A stretch of 64,000 nt of DNA from Pseudoalteromonas luteoviolacea NCIMB 1942 (GCF_001625595.1 NZ_AUXT01000150.1:62001-126000), one strand, 5' to 3'. Shown: positions 45,380 through 56,731, numbered from the stretch's first letter. Translations and numbers: made by a program. Notes: generated by a model from the sequence alone, not told the origin.

Positions 45380-46117
45380 CTACCTTGGTTGAAATAATTC
45401 TCTGCTTTTCAGTGGTTTACTTCCAAGCAGTGGTTTTAATAAATATCGGCTCAGTGCTTTAGCCTGCCTTCTGGCTGTTTGTGATTGGTATTCACCCTGA
45501 CCAATAGAAAGGAGCGTCTTGCCGGAAAAACTGCGCTGAACATCTTCACTCGGGCAAAACCCCACCTCACGCACAAACTGATAATACCTAGAAGCATCTA
45601 TTGGCTCGCCAAACGCATCGTAATCAAACTCGACGCCAAAGCCTAATTCACATAGCAATTGAAACTCATAGTTACGAAGTATTCCCTCGATCTGTTCACT
45701 CACCGCTGCTTTATCATGCTCGTTTGAGTTTACCACTGTTTGATTAGCTGCATATAACTGCTTTAAGTGAGTTTGATATAACTCGAATGCGTGATCTAAA
45801 GGCTCATTTGTTGGGATAATTCGATGTGATAACTCATTTAAATAAAAGCCACAATAGAGATGAATACCTTTCAATAACAGTGGCGGAGAGTGGATCTCAA
45901 AATCATTCAGGTATTTTAAATCATACTTGCCAGCAAATCTTATCAGCAAGCATGTGAAAGGTTGTAAAGACGCATTTTGCCTGAGCGCCCTCTTACCTTT
46001 TATACGGGCAACCATGGAAAGTTGCCCAATGCCTTCGACCAGCATATTTAGCATCACTTGCGAATCTCTATATGGTCGCCGATGAAGCAAATATGCTTGC
46101 CGAAAGTCACTATCCAA
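45380..46117 (-). CDS. recO: DNA repair protein RecO
   Basis: RecO helps load RecA on SSB-coated single-stranded DNA in the RecFOR pathway. The 245-residue protein has the N-terminal OB fold ([20 protein letters not shown], then [14 protein letters not shown]) and a helical C-terminal domain with [16 protein letters not shown]. Zinc-finger cysteines of some RecO proteins are absent, as in E. coli. It abuts era directly. Confidence 0.93.
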   Translation of the reverse strand: MDSDFRQAYLLHRRPYRDSQVMLNMLVEGIGQLSMVARIKGKRALRQNASLQPFTCLLIRFAGKYDLKYLNDFEIHSPPLLLKGIHLYCGFYLNELSHRIIPTNEPLDHAFELYQTHLKQLYAANQTVVNSNEHDKAAVSEQIEGILRNYEFQLLCELGFGVEFDYDAFGEPIDASRYYQFVREVGFCPSEDVQRSFSGKTLLSIGQGEYQSQTARRQAKALSRYLLKPLLGSKPLKSRELFQPR

Positions 46118-47017
46118 TCAATCTTCTCCGTACCCTAAGCTGCGAAGTGCGCGCTCATCATCCGCCCAGCCAGATTTCACTTTTACCCATAACTCCAAGA
46201 ATACCTTGTTATCAAGCATGTCTTCTAAGTCTTTTCTTGCTTCGCGGCCTATCACTTTAAGCTTTTCACCCTTATTTCCGATCACCATACGTTTTTGTGA
46301 CTGTCTCTCGACGAGTATTAATGCGTTAATTTGCCAAACGCCATTGTCTTGCCACTTAAACTGCTCAATTTCTACAGTTACTGAGTAAGGTAACTCATCA
46401 CCCATAAAACGCATTAGCTTTTCGCGGACAATCTCTGCTGATAAAAAGCGCATAGAGCGATCGGTAACATAGTCATCTGGGAAGTAAAATTCACACTCAG
46501 GTAAGCGATTTTTAACTTCTTCTTTGACCATATCAATGTTCTTACCGATCTTAGCAGAAACAGGCACAATACCAATAAATTCGTGTTGCTCGCTGAGCCA
46601 CTGCATATGATGTAGGATGGCTTCTTTGTCCTTTACTTGGTCGCTCTTATTCATTACAACCAAAACTGGACGGCCACTGTCTTTAACCTTGTTTAGCACC
46701 ATTTCATCGTCCTGGTTCCACAAAGTCCCCTCAACAACAAAAATGATAAGCTCCACATCACCGATAGAGCTACTGGCTGCTCGGTTCATCAACCGGTTAA
46801 TCGCGCGCTTTTCATCAATATGTAATCCAGGTGTATCCACGTAGACAGCCTGATAGTTGTCTTCGGTATGGATCCCCATAATACGGTGCCTCGTCGTTTG
46901 AGGCTTACGAGATGTGATACTCACTTTCTGTTCAACAATTTTGTTCAACAGCGTTGATTTACCGACATTTGGACGACCAACAATGGCCACCATGCCGCAA
47001 TGGGTATTAGGATTCAT
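46118..47017 (-). CDS. era: GTPase Era
   Basis: Era is an essential GTPase that binds 16S rRNA and matures the small ribosomal subunit. The 299-residue protein has G1 [12 protein letters not shown]3 DTPGLH, G4 NKSD and G5 SAKIG, then a KH RNA-binding domain ([20 protein letters not shown]). It overlaps the rnc stop by 11 bases, the conserved rnc-era coupling. Confidence 0.97.
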   Translation of the reverse strand: MNPNTHCGMVAIVGRPNVGKSTLLNKIVEQKVSITSRKPQTTRHRIMGIHTEDNYQAVYVDTPGLHIDEKRAINRLMNRAASSSIGDVELIIFVVEGTLWNQDDEMVLNKVKDSGRPVLVVMNKSDQVKDKEAILHHMQWLSEQHEFIGIVPVSAKIGKNIDMVKEEVKNRLPECEFYFPDDYVTDRSMRFLSAEIVREKLMRFMGDELPYSVTVEIEQFKWQDNGVWQINALILVERQSQKRMVIGNKGEKLKVIGREARKDLEDMLDNKVFLELWVKVKSGWADDERALRSLGYGED

Positions 47018-47684
47018 CTTTTAAAATCTTCAATGCTTGTTCAGCGGCTTTTTGCTCAGCTTTGCGACGTGAGCTACCGACAGAGATAATACTATCCATC
47101 CCTTTAACAGAGCACTCAACCGTGAATGTCTGATTGTGCGCCTGTCCCTTTGTATCAATCACTTGATAAGCAGGTAAAGGCAGCTTTCTTGCCTGCAAAT
47201 ACTCTTGCAGTAAAGTCTTCGGGTCTTTTTGGTTATGCCCAGGTGAAATTGCCTCCAAACGGCTCTGATACCATTTTAATACAAGCGCCTTACAGGTCTC
47301 GATGTCTGAATCTAAAAACACCGCGCCAATAATCGCTTCCACAGCATCTGCCAAAGTAGATTCACGGCGATAACCACCGCTTTTAAGCTCACCAGGACCT
47401 AAACGTAAGTAGTCCCCTAAGCCAAATTCAACGCCAAATTCAGCGAGCGTTTGGCCTCGAACAAGCGTCGAGCGCATGCGGCTTAGATCGCCCTCACGCG
47501 CTTTTGGAAACTTGTGATACAGCGCATCAGCAATAACAAAACTTAAAATAGAATCGCCTAGAAATTCTAGGCGCTCGTTATGTTGACCTTTATGGCTACG
47601 ATGAGTCATAGCTTGCTCAAGCAAGCCCTGATCTGCAAAATCATAGCCGATTTTTTTATATAATTCTGTGACGTTCTTTTTCAT
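47007..47684 (-). CDS. rnc: Ribonuclease III
   Basis: RNase III cuts double-stranded RNA in rRNA maturation and mRNA control. The 225-residue protein has the signature [20 protein letters not shown] near residue 37, catalytic [15 protein letters not shown], and a C-terminal dsRNA-binding domain ([20 protein letters not shown] and [14 protein letters not shown]). It sits two bases past lepB and overlaps era. Confidence 0.97.
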   Translation of the reverse strand: MKKNVTELYKKIGYDFADQGLLEQAMTHRSHKGQHNERLEFLGDSILSFVIADALYHKFPKAREGDLSRMRSTLVRGQTLAEFGVEFGLGDYLRLGPGELKSGGYRRESTLADAVEAIIGAVFLDSDIETCKALVLKWYQSRLEAISPGHNQKDPKTLLQEYLQARKLPLPAYQVIDTKGQAHNQTFTVECSVKGMDSIISVGSSRRKAEQKAAEQALKILKDES

Positions 47685-47686
47685 TG

Positions 47687-48622
47687 TTACTGAATATTAC
47701 CTAGGCGTTCGAAACGAACCCCTGTTGGAACCCATCTTGGCAACAAGCTATCTGGGCCATTCTCAAAATCAAAACTCATCCAGATAAATACAGCTTTACC
47801 TACTAAGTTCTCTTTAGGAACAAAGCCCCACATACGGCTGTCTTGGCTGTTGTTTCGGTTATCGCCCATGGCGAAGTAGCTGTTTTCTGGTACGACCCAT
47901 TCGTCTCGGCGTGTCCCAGCTTGCTGGTAATAGCGCTCTGACAATTCTAAAGCTTTCGGATTAATTAAAATGTCATGCTCAACATCTGGTAAAGATTCTG
48001 TCAAACGTACTAGTGGCATGGAGCCTTGCTGGAACTCATCACGATTAACAATTTCTACGTCAATCTTGTTGAATTCACCACACACCAACCCATCTCGGTT
48101 TTGCGCCCCATCTTCACACTTCGGATTAATGAAAAGTTGGCGATTGCGATAAACAATACGGTCGCCAGGTAAACCGACAATACGCTTGATAAAGTCAATA
48201 CGCTCGTCCAAAGGAAACTTAAATACAGCAATATCACCACGTTTAGGGTCTTCAACATCAACAAGCTGAGAACGCCAAACGGGGTCTTTAATACCATATG
48301 CGTATTTTTGAACGAGAATGAAATCTCCATCCAATAATGTTGGCATCATTGAGCCTGACGGAATTTGAAAAGGCTCGAAGATAAACGATCGAAATACCGT
48401 GATCGCCGCAATCATTGGAAAAATAGACTTCGCACTATCAGTTATGGCAGGCACCGGCGCAATCTGATCAATAACATCTTGCTCCAAAGGCTGCTCTGAA
48501 GCTCCTTGGGCAAGCGCGATACGCTCCTTACGCTTTGGTGCATAAACTAAGTGATCTATCAACCAGATCAGGCCCGATCCCAAAGTTAACAGCACGAGAA
48601 AGACCGAAAAATAACCTGCCAT
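47687..48622 (-). CDS. lepB: Signal peptidase I
   Basis: LepB removes signal peptides from exported proteins. The 311-residue protein has two N-terminal membrane segments (about residues 3-22 and 66-80). The catalytic Ser is in [20 protein letters not shown] and the catalytic Lys in [13 protein letters not shown] long periplasmic beta domain follows with [20 protein letters not shown]. It follows lepA in the conserved order. Confidence 0.97.
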   Translation of the reverse strand: MAGYFSVFLVLLTLGSGLIWLIDHLVYAPKRKERIALAQGASEQPLEQDVIDQIAPVPAITDSAKSIFPMIAAITVFRSFIFEPFQIPSGSMMPTLLDGDFILVQKYAYGIKDPVWRSQLVDVEDPKRGDIAVFKFPLDERIDFIKRIVGLPGDRIVYRNRQLFINPKCEDGAQNRDGLVCGEFNKIDVEIVNRDEFQQGSMPLVRLTESLPDVEHDILINPKALELSERYYQQAGTRRDEWVVPENSYFAMGDNRNNSQDSRMWGFVPKENLVGKAVFIWMSFDFENGPDSLLPRWVPTGVRFERLGNIQ

Positions 48623-48637
48623 AAATAATAATTCCTG

Positions 48638-50425
48638 TTACTTACCTACTTTTAATATCGCAAGGAACGCATCTTGTGGTACTTCAACATTACCTAACTG
48701 TTTCATACGTTTCTTACCTTCTTTTTGCTTCTGCAAGAGCTTCTTCTTACGACTCACATCACCACCATAACACTTCGCGATTACGTTTTTACGTAACTGT
48801 TTAACGGTAGTACGTGCAATTACATGATTACCAATTGCCGCTTGAATAGCAATATCAAACATTTGTCTTGGTATAAGCTCTTTTAAAGCTTCAGCCAACT
48901 GACGCCCTCGGCTTTGCGAGTTATCACGGTGAACAATGATTGCTAATGCATCGACTCTATCACCGTTAATCAAAATATCACAACGAACCATGTCTGACGT
49001 CTGGAAGCGCTTGAAGTTATAGTCAAGTGAAGCAAAACCTCGACTTGTTGATTTCAACTTATCGAAGAAATCCATCACCACTTCAGACATCGGGATCTCA
49101 TAAGTGACCGCAACTTGATTGCCGTGATAACTCATCTTAGTCTGCATGCCACGTTTCTCAACACACAAAGTGATGACATTACCAAGGTACTCTTGTGGTA
49201 CAAGAATATTGGCTTCAACAATAGGCTCGCGAATTTCAATAATGTCATTGACCGGAGGTAAGTCTGATGGATTATCAATTTGAATTACGCCCTCTTTTGT
49301 CTCAACCTCATACACTACAGTTGGCGCAGTTGTAATTAGGTCCATGTCGTATTCACGCTCTAGACGCTCTTGGATAATCTCCATGTGTAGCATGCCTAAG
49401 AAGCCACAGCGGAAGCCAAAACCTAGAGCCGTTGAGTTTTCAGGCTCGAAGAACAATGAGGCATCGTTTAGGCTTAGCTTATTCAGCGCATCACGAAAGT
49501 TCTCATATTCATCAGATGAAATTGGGAACATACCCGCATAAACCTGAGGCTTCACTTTCAGGAAACCTGGCAGGGTTTCTTCAGCAGGTGCTTTTGCAAG
49601 TGTGATGGTATCACCTACTGGCGCACCATGAATATCTTTGATACCGGCAATAATAAAGCCTACTTCGCCCGTAGTCAGCACACCTGTGTCAGTTTGCTTC
49701 GGTGTGAAGATACCGGTTTTGTCTACAATGTGGACTTGGTCCGTAGACATGATCTTAATTTTTTCACCCTTACGTAACTCACCATGCTTAATACGCACCA
49801 ATGATACGACACCCTGATAAGGGTCAAACCATGAATCAATGATCAAAGCTTGCAGAGGTTTATTCACATCGCCCTCTGGCGGTGGAATTTCTTTAACAAT
49901 TTCTTCTAGTACTGCATCGATGCCTAGGCCTGTTTTCGCACTGCACTGAACAGCTTCTAGTGCCTCGATACCTACGATTTCTTCAATTTCTTCTGCAACG
50001 CGCAGCGGATCTGCCTGCGGTAAATCAATTTTATTTAGAATTGGAACGACTTCTAAGTCCATTTCAATTGCGGTGTAACAGTTTGCAAGTGTCTGAGCTT
50101 CTACACCCTGCCCTGCATCCACTACCAATAGCGCACCTTCGCAGGCAGCTAAAGAGCGCGACACTTCATAACTGAAGTCTACGTGTCCTGGGGTGTCGAT
50201 AAAGTTTAACTGATAAGTTTCGCCATCTTGGGCTTTATAGTTCAGGGTTACACTTTGCGCCTTGATCGTAATACCACGCTCACGCTCAAGTTCCATTGAA
50301 TCCAGTACTTGCTGCTGCATTTCGCGGTCTGACAAGCCACCGCATACCTGGATTAAGCGGTCCGAAAGTGTCGATTTTCCATGATCTATATGGGCTATAA
50401 TTGAAAAGTTACGGATATGCTTCAT
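48638..50425 (-). CDS. lepA: Elongation factor 4 (LepA)
   Basis: LepA is a ribosome-dependent GTPase that can back-translocate stalled ribosomes and aids subunit assembly. The 595-residue protein has G1 [12 protein letters not shown]2 [11 protein letters not shown]3 DTPGHVDF, G4 NKIDLPQAD, and the unique C-terminal domain with [16 protein letters not shown] in the related form [20 protein letters not shown]. It lies between the rse genes and lepB, as in E. coli. Confidence 0.97.
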   Translation of the reverse strand: MKHIRNFSIIAHIDHGKSTLSDRLIQVCGGLSDREMQQQVLDSMELERERGITIKAQSVTLNYKAQDGETYQLNFIDTPGHVDFSYEVSRSLAACEGALLVVDAGQGVEAQTLANCYTAIEMDLEVVPILNKIDLPQADPLRVAEEIEEIVGIEALEAVQCSAKTGLGIDAVLEEIVKEIPPPEGDVNKPLQALIIDSWFDPYQGVVSLVRIKHGELRKGEKIKIMSTDQVHIVDKTGIFTPKQTDTGVLTTGEVGFIIAGIKDIHGAPVGDTITLAKAPAEETLPGFLKVKPQVYAGMFPISSDEYENFRDALNKLSLNDASLFFEPENSTALGFGFRCGFLGMLHMEIIQERLEREYDMDLITTAPTVVYEVETKEGVIQIDNPSDLPPVNDIIEIREPIVEANILVPQEYLGNVITLCVEKRGMQTKMSYHGNQVAVTYEIPMSEVVMDFFDKLKSTSRGFASLDYNFKRFQTSDMVRCDILINGDRVDALAIIVHRDNSQSRGRQLAEALKELIPRQMFDIAIQAAIGNHVIARTTVKQLRKNVIAKCYGGDVSRKKKLLQKQKEGKKRMKQLGNVEVPQDAFLAILKVGK

Positions 50426-50492
50426 ATACTGGATTCTAAACTTCTGTTATTCACAAATAGAGATTAAACGCCGATTTTACAATTTATTTGAG

Positions 50493-50942
50493 TTAATCAC
50501 CATCTATTTGCGTCACTGGAAGGCTAATTGGATAAATTTTTATCACTTTTATGTCGTGCTTTAGGCTTTCACCCTTCTTTTTGGCGATTAAAAAGCCCAA
50601 AAACGCAAAAATTGCTGCGCTGACTATCTGACCTGATTCAGGGAGAGAGAACAAAAGCAAGGCACTAAACATGCCAATGAATGCCATAACGAGCGGTAAT
50701 AAGTACACCCAAAAAGCATGCTGCACGACTTGACTATCATCGAGCGCGAGTTTTACTTTTTGCCCAACTTGAAGAGGCTGTGTGAGTGGCATTGGAAACG
50801 CTTTTTTGTGGGTGCCGAAGAGTTTACTAAATACTTGTGAGCCGCACTTGCCATTGCAACCCTCGCAAGCTGGCTTCTGTTCAGAAACCAGCCACGCTGT
50901 GTTGTTCTTTAACTCTGAGACTGTCAGTGTTTGCTCAATCAT
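50493..50942 (-). CDS. rseC: SoxR-reducing / sigma-E regulatory protein RseC
   Basis: RseC is an inner-membrane protein of the sigma-E operon; it also takes part in reducing SoxR. The 149-residue protein has the N-terminal Cys cluster PACEGCNGKCGSQVF, then two membrane segments (about 72-95 and 98-115: AFWVYLLPLVMAFIGMFSAL and IVSAAIFAFLGFLIAKKK). It overlaps the rseB stop by four bases. Confidence 0.92.
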   Translation of the reverse strand: MIEQTLTVSELKNNTAWLVSEQKPACEGCNGKCGSQVFSKLFGTHKKAFPMPLTQPLQVGQKVKLALDDSQVVQHAFWVYLLPLVMAFIGMFSALLLFSLPESGQIVSAAIFAFLGFLIAKKKGESLKHDIKVIKIYPISLPVTQIDGD

Positions 50943-51892
50943 AAAGCGCGCTTAACCGATTCAGCAATCGCTTTTGCTGTGTCAACCGGGACCTTGCCTA
51001 CAACCGATACATCATACGCACCGGCATTATGAACATAGACTGTTGTTGCACCAGAAGTCAGTGCGCCACTAGCTCTTTGTCCAGAAAGAGGCCTTTGCAC
51101 AAACACAGATATCTCTACTAACCCATCTGAATAGAGGAAATAATCCGCGAGTTCATTATTTAAATCCAATTTATGTCTGTCAGATTTTAATAACTTAAAC
51201 CCTTTTGGTAACCAAGCTATTTGCCAATTATTTTGCTGCTTTGCCTGTGCTTGCAGCTCTTTGCTCGAAGAGGGTTGAGGAAAGTCACGCTCATGCAACT
51301 CTAAAAGTTGGCTGGCAGGTTTTTCCGTTACGCTAATGTGCGTCAATTGGAGTTGCTCTAATACTTCAGAGCGTTGGTTAACATAAGCAGCTTTTAGTAA
51401 TAATGCCGACTGTAAATCAACCCATAACCAATAGTTATATTTATTCTCGTCTTTAGCAACTAAGCGAACCAACTGCGCTGGACGTCCCGCAATTCGCTCT
51501 TTTCCACCAAGCACAAATTCGTAGCTTTCGTTTAGTGCATCGATGTCCCGAAGCAATACCTCAGGAATTGGCCCTGCGATGGCATCTGTATTCACTGAAT
51601 ACGGTTCAGTTTGAGGCTCAAAGTAAGTAACAACATCATCAACTCTTACTACCTCAAGCCCAGCGCCATTCAACAGTGTTAAAATTTCAAGATCGGTTTG
51701 CTCCACTTGGCCATGGATCCATCTATAAGGTTCCATGCCTTTTCCTTTAACAACAACAAAAGAGGCGTCAAAATTACGTTCCTGCACAGCCAGTGACATA
51801 TCTTTTAGTAGCTGGCGAGCATTAATCGTTTCGTTGGCATAAATCTGAGTTGTTAAAAACAAGCTCAGTACTACCGAGAGCCATTTCATCAA
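50939..51892 (-). CDS. rseB: Sigma-E regulator RseB
   Basis: RseB is a periplasmic protein that binds RseA and protects it from cleavage until lipopolysaccharide or lipid signals release it. The 317-residue precursor has a signal peptide (MKWLSVVLSLFLTTQIYANE), a large LolA-like N-terminal domain with NFDASFVVVKGKGMEPYRWI, and a smaller C-terminal domain (WQIAWLPKGFKLLKSDRHKL). It follows rseA by three bases and overlaps rseC. Confidence 0.95.
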   Translation of the reverse strand: MMKWLSVVLSLFLTTQIYANETINARQLLKDMSLAVQERNFDASFVVVKGKGMEPYRWIHGQVEQTDLEILTLLNGAGLEVVRVDDVVTYFEPQTEPYSVNTDAIAGPIPEVLLRDIDALNESYEFVLGGKERIAGRPAQLVRLVAKDENKYNYWLWVDLQSALLLKAAYVNQRSEVLEQLQLTHISVTEKPASQLLELHERDFPQPSSSKELQAQAKQQNNWQIAWLPKGFKLLKSDRHKLDLNNELADYFLYSDGLVEISVFVQRPLSGQRASGALTSGATTVYVHNAGAYDVSVVGKVPVDTAKAIAESVKRAL

Positions 51893-51895
51893 GGT

Positions 51896-52498
51896 TTATT
51901 TTTCCTCTTGCTGTTCCTTTTCTGCCTGAGCAGTATTTTGCGAAAGCGCGTGCGCCATTCTAGACTGGCGTTGATGCTCAAGTACCAAAGCACCAATGCG
52001 TTGTTTTTGTAACTCTCTAAGCCCTTGATCAGCTGATTGCAGTGCTGGTTGCTCTGCAGAGAAGCTTACTGGGGCCACAAAACCTGTTAATGGCGTAGAT
52101 TGTAACACAGATGAGTGCGTATCAACTGCGTTTTGTGGCATGAAGTTATTTACGCCAACGACGGTACACAAAGCAACACTTGCAGCAATGGCGACTTGCG
52201 ATATTGGACGACGCCAAAATGACATTTGAACGACTTTTTCGTCATCACTTTGTTTCGCAGTCGTAGTCTCGGTTGCGTTGTAAACAGGCTCATCGGCAAG
52301 TGCCGCTGCGACACTAGAAGTGATGTCAATACATGGTGTCGACTGCTCTTTTTGGCGCATTACATCGCCAATCAATGCGTAGCGAGCAAACTTTTGCGCA
52401 TCTAATTGCGCTTGGTTGCTCCCATTTAATGCACATTCTCCGTCTAAAATCTCCGACGTCACTTCTTCATTGTTCACATTAAACTTTGACTGCGTCAT
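51896..52498 (-). CDS. rseA: Anti-sigma-E factor RseA
   Basis: RseA is a single-pass inner-membrane protein that holds sigma-E inactive. The 200-residue protein has the cytoplasmic anti-sigma domain (VTSEILDGECALNGSNQAQL, then FARYALIGDVMRQKE), a membrane segment near residues 98-117 (ISQVAIAASVALCTVVGVNN), and a periplasmic tail rich in Gln, where DegS and RseB act. It begins one base after rpoE. Confidence 0.94.
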   Translation of the reverse strand: MTQSKFNVNNEEVTSEILDGECALNGSNQAQLDAQKFARYALIGDVMRQKEQSTPCIDITSSVAAALADEPVYNATETTTAKQSDDEKVVQMSFWRRPISQVAIAASVALCTVVGVNNFMPQNAVDTHSSVLQSTPLTGFVAPVSFSAEQPALQSADQGLRELQKQRIGALVLEHQRQSRMAHALSQNTAQAEKEQQEEK

Positions 52499-53080
52499 TT
52501 AATTTTTACCTATGAGTGGGTTAATATTTTTATCTATAGCTTCTCGAGCCCTAAAAATACGAGATCTCACCGTGCCAACTGGACATTCCATAATAACGGC
52601 TATCTCTTCATAGCTCATTCCTTCAATTTCTCTCAAGGTAATGGCTGTTTTTAGGTCATCGGGCAATTCTTCTATCGTTCGAAAAATCACAGCTTTGATT
52701 TCGTCACTAAGGAGCAAGCTTTCTGGAGAAGCATTAGATCTTAACTGCTCCGCGCCATCATAAACTTCCGCTTCCTCAGCATCTATATCACTTGCAGGTG
52801 CCTTACGGCCCTGAGATACCAAATAATTCTTAGAGCAGTTTACAGCGATCCTATATAACCAAGTATAAAAAGCACTATCCCCTCTAAAGTTGGGTAAGGC
52901 TCTGTACGCCTTAATAAACGCTTCTTGTGCCACATCGGCAACATCACCTGAGTTAGATACATAACGAGATATCAACGCCGCTACCTTATTTTGATACTTG
53001 GCAACCAGAAGGTTGAAGGCGTTTTTATCTCCTTGCTGAACTTTTCTAACTAATTCTAAATCCAAATCCTGCTCGTTCAT
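52499..53080 (-). CDS. rpoE: RNA polymerase sigma-E factor
   Basis: RpoE directs transcription of envelope-stress genes. The 193-residue ECF sigma factor has region 2 (NLLVAKYQNKVAALISRYVS then DVAQEAFIKAYRALPNFRGD and FYTWLYRIAVNCSKNYLVSQ) and region 4 (LREIEGMSYEEIAVIMECPV then GTVRSRIFRAREAID). It heads rpoE-rseA-rseB-rseC and has a sigma-E-type promoter upstream, which indicates self-activation. Confidence 0.97.
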   Translation of the reverse strand: MNEQDLDLELVRKVQQGDKNAFNLLVAKYQNKVAALISRYVSNSGDVADVAQEAFIKAYRALPNFRGDSAFYTWLYRIAVNCSKNYLVSQGRKAPASDIDAEEAEVYDGAEQLRSNASPESLLLSDEIKAVIFRTIEELPDDLKTAITLREIEGMSYEEIAVIMECPVGTVRSRIFRAREAIDKNINPLIGKN

Positions 53081-53145
53081 TCGAGCCGGTACTCCTCTTT
53101 GTTATTACTTGTTTTTGCGCATTGTTGCCATCATTTTACAGCTAG

Positions 53146-53172
53146 TCTGACTGCGCCATGAATAAAAAGTTC
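53146..53172 (-). promoter_or_regulatory. Sigma-E-dependent promoter of rpoE
   Basis: On the minus strand GAACTT (53167-53172) is followed after exactly 16 bases by TCAGA (53146-53150). This fits the sigma-E consensus (GGAACTT, 16-17 bases, TCAGA/TCTGA). The start of transcription would lie about 60 bases before the rpoE ATG. It agrees with known rpoE autoregulation in related bacteria. Confidence 0.75.
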
Positions 53173-53328
53173 TGTTTTTTTAATATTTTTTTTAAAATAG
53201 TCCGTATTACTTCGTCCTAGACGATACACAACTACTATTTATATCTCTAATAAAGCTTGCTTAAATGATATATGATGATAGTTCACAATGTAGTTGTTAT
53301 AAAACTTTAAACGCTAAGAACCACTAAC

Positions 53329-54930
53329 ATGAAGAAAAAAATGCAGCATCAGACAGATGTTATTATTGTCGGTAGCGGCGCCGCTGGACTCAGCCTCGCT
53401 CTTTCTTTGGCTAATCATTGCCAAGTAACTGTAATCAGTAAAGGAGACTTAAAGGAAGGTTCAACCCTTTATGCACAAGGTGGCATTGCCGCGGTATTCG
53501 ACAAAAAAAATGACAGCATTGAGTCTCATGTTGAGGACACACTGGCTGCAGGCGGTGGGTTATGTGACCGAGAAGCTGTTCATTACACAGCGTCAAATGC
53601 AAAAAAATGCTTAAAATGGCTTATTGAACAAGGTGTGCCATTTGATATGGAGTTCGACAGCAAAGGGAAAGAACGATATCACCTCACCCGAGAAGGCGGA
53701 CACAGCCATAGACGTATTCTCCATGCAGCTGATGCGACAGGTAAGGCTGTGCAAACAACATTGGTTGAACGCGTGCTTGAAAACCCCAATATTTCAGTTC
53801 TTGAGCAGTACAATGCCATAGATTTAATTACAGAAAAGAACGTCGATCCTAAGCGCGTAAAAGGCTTATACGTCTACAACCGTAAGCAAAATCGAGTAGA
53901 GTCCATTTCAGCAAAGTTTGTGGCACTTGCAACTGGTGGAGCGAGTAAAGTCTACCTTTATACATCCAACCCTGACGTCTCCAGTGGTGATGGTATTGCA
54001 ATGGCTTGGCGCGCTGGCTGTCGAGTTGCAAATATGGAATTTAATCAGTTCCACCCGACTAGCTTGTACCACCCAGAGCTACAAAACTTTTTAATCACCG
54101 AAGCAATGCGCGGTGAGGGGGCTCACCTAAAGCGTCCAGATGGCACCCGCTTTATGCCCGACTTTGATGAACGTGAAGAACTCGCGCCACGTGATGTCGT
54201 TGCTCGTGCAATCGACTATGAAATGAAACGCCTCGGCGCAAACTGCGTTTACCTTGATATTTCCCATAAAAACAAAGATTTCATTATTGAACACTTCCCC
54301 ACGATTTACGCCAAATGTTTAAGTGTCGGACTTGATATTACCAAAGAACCTATTCCGGTTGTGCCAGCCGCGCATTATACCTGCGGTGGAGTAATGACAG
54401 ACTTCAATGGCAAAACCGACATCGGTAACCTGTATGCCGTGGGTGAGGTTGCTTATACGGGACTACATGGGGCTAACCGTATGGCCAGCAACTCTTTGCT
54501 AGAATGTATTGTTTTTGCACATGCCGCTGCACAGGATATTCTTTCCAATATTAGTGCTCATTCTGACCTTCAGGAACTTAAGCCTTGGGATGAAAGCCAA
54601 GTATGTGATTCTGATGAAGAAGTCGTGATTACCCATAATTGGCATGAACTTCGACTGTTTATGTGGGATTACGTCGGTATCGTTCGCTCAACTAAACGTC
54701 TTGAGCGTGCCTTGCGACGTGTAGAGCTATTGCAACAAGAAATCCAAGAGTACTACGCAAACTTTAGAGTCAGTAATAACTTACTAGAACTTCGAAACTT
54801 AGTACAAGTAGCTGAGCTCATTATCAGAAGCGCTCTCGCCAGACCGGAGAGTCGAGGACTGCATTACACGATTGACTTTCCTGAGCAAAAACAAAATCCG
54901 AAACCCACGATACTCGAACCTAAAAAATAG
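53329..54930 (+). CDS. nadB: L-aspartate oxidase
   Basis: NadB oxidises L-aspartate to iminoaspartate, the first step of NAD synthesis, with FAD. The 533-residue protein starts with the dinucleotide motif [18 protein letters not shown], then [13 protein letters not shown], the substrate segment [34 protein letters not shown], and the FAD motif [20 protein letters not shown]. The ATG at 53341 is an alternative start. It is divergent from rpoE, as in E. coli. Confidence 0.97.
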   Translation: MKKKMQHQTDVIIVGSGAAGLSLALSLANHCQVTVISKGDLKEGSTLYAQGGIAAVFDKKNDSIESHVEDTLAAGGGLCDREAVHYTASNAKKCLKWLIEQGVPFDMEFDSKGKERYHLTREGGHSHRRILHAADATGKAVQTTLVERVLENPNISVLEQYNAIDLITEKNVDPKRVKGLYVYNRKQNRVESISAKFVALATGGASKVYLYTSNPDVSSGDGIAMAWRAGCRVANMEFNQFHPTSLYHPELQNFLITEAMRGEGAHLKRPDGTRFMPDFDEREELAPRDVVARAIDYEMKRLGANCVYLDISHKNKDFIIEHFPTIYAKCLSVGLDITKEPIPVVPAAHYTCGGVMTDFNGKTDIGNLYAVGEVAYTGLHGANRMASNSLLECIVFAHAAAQDILSNISAHSDLQELKPWDESQVCDSDEEVVITHNWHELRLFMWDYVGIVRSTKRLERALRRVELLQQEIQEYYANFRVSNNLLELRNLVQVAELIIRSALARPESRGLHYTIDFPEQKQNPKPTILEPKK

Positions 54931-54934
54931 TCGT

Positions 54935-55342
54935 TTAATGGCTTGCCAGTACAATGCGATTGAAGTGAGACCAACTTGCTTCATCCATCGCGCTGGCAAG
55001 AAAAGCCACACGCTTAGTACCACTATCTGTTTTTACAGAAATCACAAGCCAGCTCGCGTATCGCCGAGCTGAAGCTACCTCACCTTGCACGACTAATGTT
55101 GTATCAGTGATCAGCAACCATGTTTCACCTTCTTGAATTTGAATGTTCCCATGCTCAGGCATTGCGCTGCGAATGCGTTTTCTCGCATCAACAAAGCCAA
55201 GACTACAAAGAAGCACTCCTAGCCACCATAAATCTGGGGCAAACAAAAGCACGGCAAACCATAGACATAAAAAAAAGACCACAACTATTTTGTGATCTGG
55301 GGTGTTATTCTTAAATTCGATACTAAACGCGGACCCGGTCAA
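54935..55342 (-). CDS. ygfX: YgfX-type membrane protein (CptA family)
   Basis: The 135-residue protein has two adjacent membrane segments near the N-terminus (VVVFFLCLWFAVLLFAPDL and WLGVLLCSLGFVDARKRI) and a soluble beta-rich tail. Position beside sdhE and between nadB and ygfZ identifies it as YgfX, an inner-membrane partner of SdhE described in E. coli as affecting cell division proteins. It overlaps the sdhE stop by 20 bases, so the two are coupled. Confidence 0.83.
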   Translation of the reverse strand: MTGSAFSIEFKNNTPDHKIVVVFFLCLWFAVLLFAPDLWWLGVLLCSLGFVDARKRIRSAMPEHGNIQIQEGETWLLITDTTLVVQGEVASARRYASWLVISVKTDSGTKRVAFLASAMDEASWSHFNRIVLASH

Positions 55343-55574
55343 GAATAAATTGCACCATTTGACCTAAATCGGCGTGTGGGCACTTTTCATGTCCCATAAA
55401 CCACGCGAATAAATCGGGGTCTTCCACTTCCAATAAACGCTGAAAAACCATTTTGTCTTCATCACTGAGCCGATCATAAGCTTCTTCTACAAATGGCTCT
55501 AGCAATACGTCAAGCTCTAACATGCCTCTGCGACATGCCCACTTAATACGTGCTTTAGGATACAATTGGGCCAT
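55323..55574 (-). CDS. sdhE: FAD assembly factor SdhE (YgfY/CptB)
   Basis: SdhE helps attach FAD to succinate dehydrogenase and fumarate reductase. The 83-residue protein has the essential RGxxE motif in KWACRRGMLELDVLLEPF, then VFQRLLEVEDPDLFAWFMG near the C-terminus. Length is normal. It overlaps ygfX and is divergent from ygfZ. Confidence 0.95.
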   Translation of the reverse strand: MAQLYPKARIKWACRRGMLELDVLLEPFVEEAYDRLSDEDKMVFQRLLEVEDPDLFAWFMGHEKCPHADLGQMVQFILDRVRV

Positions 55575-55812
55575 ATTACCGGCATACCTCTTGTTTTAAT
55601 TACTCGAATATCGCGCCCAGTATAACCGATACTTTAGGCGCTTTAAAATTCTATCTGATAATGTTTGACCTTGATCACCCTCGAGCCTTAGACCCCAGTT
55701 GAATACAACTTCATCAGTATTAAGAACAGTTGTCATTTTATCTTGCTTTTGCCTACCTCACTCCCCATTAATCAGGTAACATATCGAAAACAAAATATTC
55801 AGGATCAGTAAG

Positions 55813-56721
55813 ATGGCCAAAGCATATCAACTCCCTTTTAAACTGCTCTCAATATCAGGACCTGACAAGCTCAGCTACCTGCATGGTCAGGTCACGCAAG
55901 ATATTAACCTAGTTAAAGACAACAACTTCTTGTGGACTGGGCATTGTAGTCCAAAAGGTAAGCTTTGGTCCGCTATGCGAGTTTTTTCGCTGAATGGAAA
56001 TTACCTCTTATTGGGATCCCAACAAGAAGCGGAAGCATCACATCGTGAACTTAACAAGTATGGCGTGTTTGCCAATGTCGATATCACGATGCCAGACCAC
56101 CTATGTTTTGGCGTACTGAGTGACGAGTTAGAAGGCTTGAGTGCAACCTTGGGGCTTCAATTCAATGACGATGAAAACGCGTGCAATTTTGGCGCAGGTA
56201 AGGCACTTAAACTTGATAGCAATCGCCTTATCTTAATCTTGGAAGCAAATCAAAAACTACCAGAGGCATTGGAATTAGAGTCTGATCCATCTCAGTTTGA
56301 AATTGCCGGCATTCTCGCAGGTGAGCCACAACTGAATGACAATGTCATTGATGAGTTTGTGCCTCAGATGGTCAATTTACAAACCCTGAATGGCATAAGC
56401 TTCAAAAAGGGCTGCTATACTGGTCAAGAAACAGTTGCTCGTATGCGTTACCTTGGTAAGAACAAACGCGCAATGTTTATCGTACATGGTGAATCTCAAG
56501 AGCCGATTCAATTTCAAGATATTGAAATGCAGCTTGAACAAGATAATTGGCGTAGAGCTGGCAAAGTCGTTCATCAGTCTTATGATACGCAAGCACATGT
56601 TTACTATGCACTCGCAGTGTTGCCAAATGATTTACAGCAATCAGCGATATTGAGGCCTAAAGGTAACTCCTCTGTAGCGCTACATATAAAGGCTCTGCCT
56701 TACTCTATAGAAGATAATTAA
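55813..56721 (+). CDS. ygfZ: tRNA-modifying / Fe-S assembly protein YgfZ
   Basis: YgfZ is a folate-binding protein that supports some Fe-S enzymes such as MiaB. The 302-residue protein has the aminomethyltransferase-like fold, an N-terminal ISGPDKLSYLHGQVTQDI, and the hallmark KGCYTGQETVARMRYLGKNK with the functional Cys. It is followed ten bases later by the SlyD-like gene. Confidence 0.94.
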   Translation: MAKAYQLPFKLLSISGPDKLSYLHGQVTQDINLVKDNNFLWTGHCSPKGKLWSAMRVFSLNGNYLLLGSQQEAEASHRELNKYGVFANVDITMPDHLCFGVLSDELEGLSATLGLQFNDDENACNFGAGKALKLDSNRLILILEANQKLPEALELESDPSQFEIAGILAGEPQLNDNVIDEFVPQMVNLQTLNGISFKKGCYTGQETVARMRYLGKNKRAMFIVHGESQEPIQFQDIEMQLEQDNWRRAGKVVHQSYDTQAHVYYALAVLPNDLQQSAILRPKGNSSVALHIKALPYSIEDN

Positions 56722-56731
56722 TGGAAAAACT

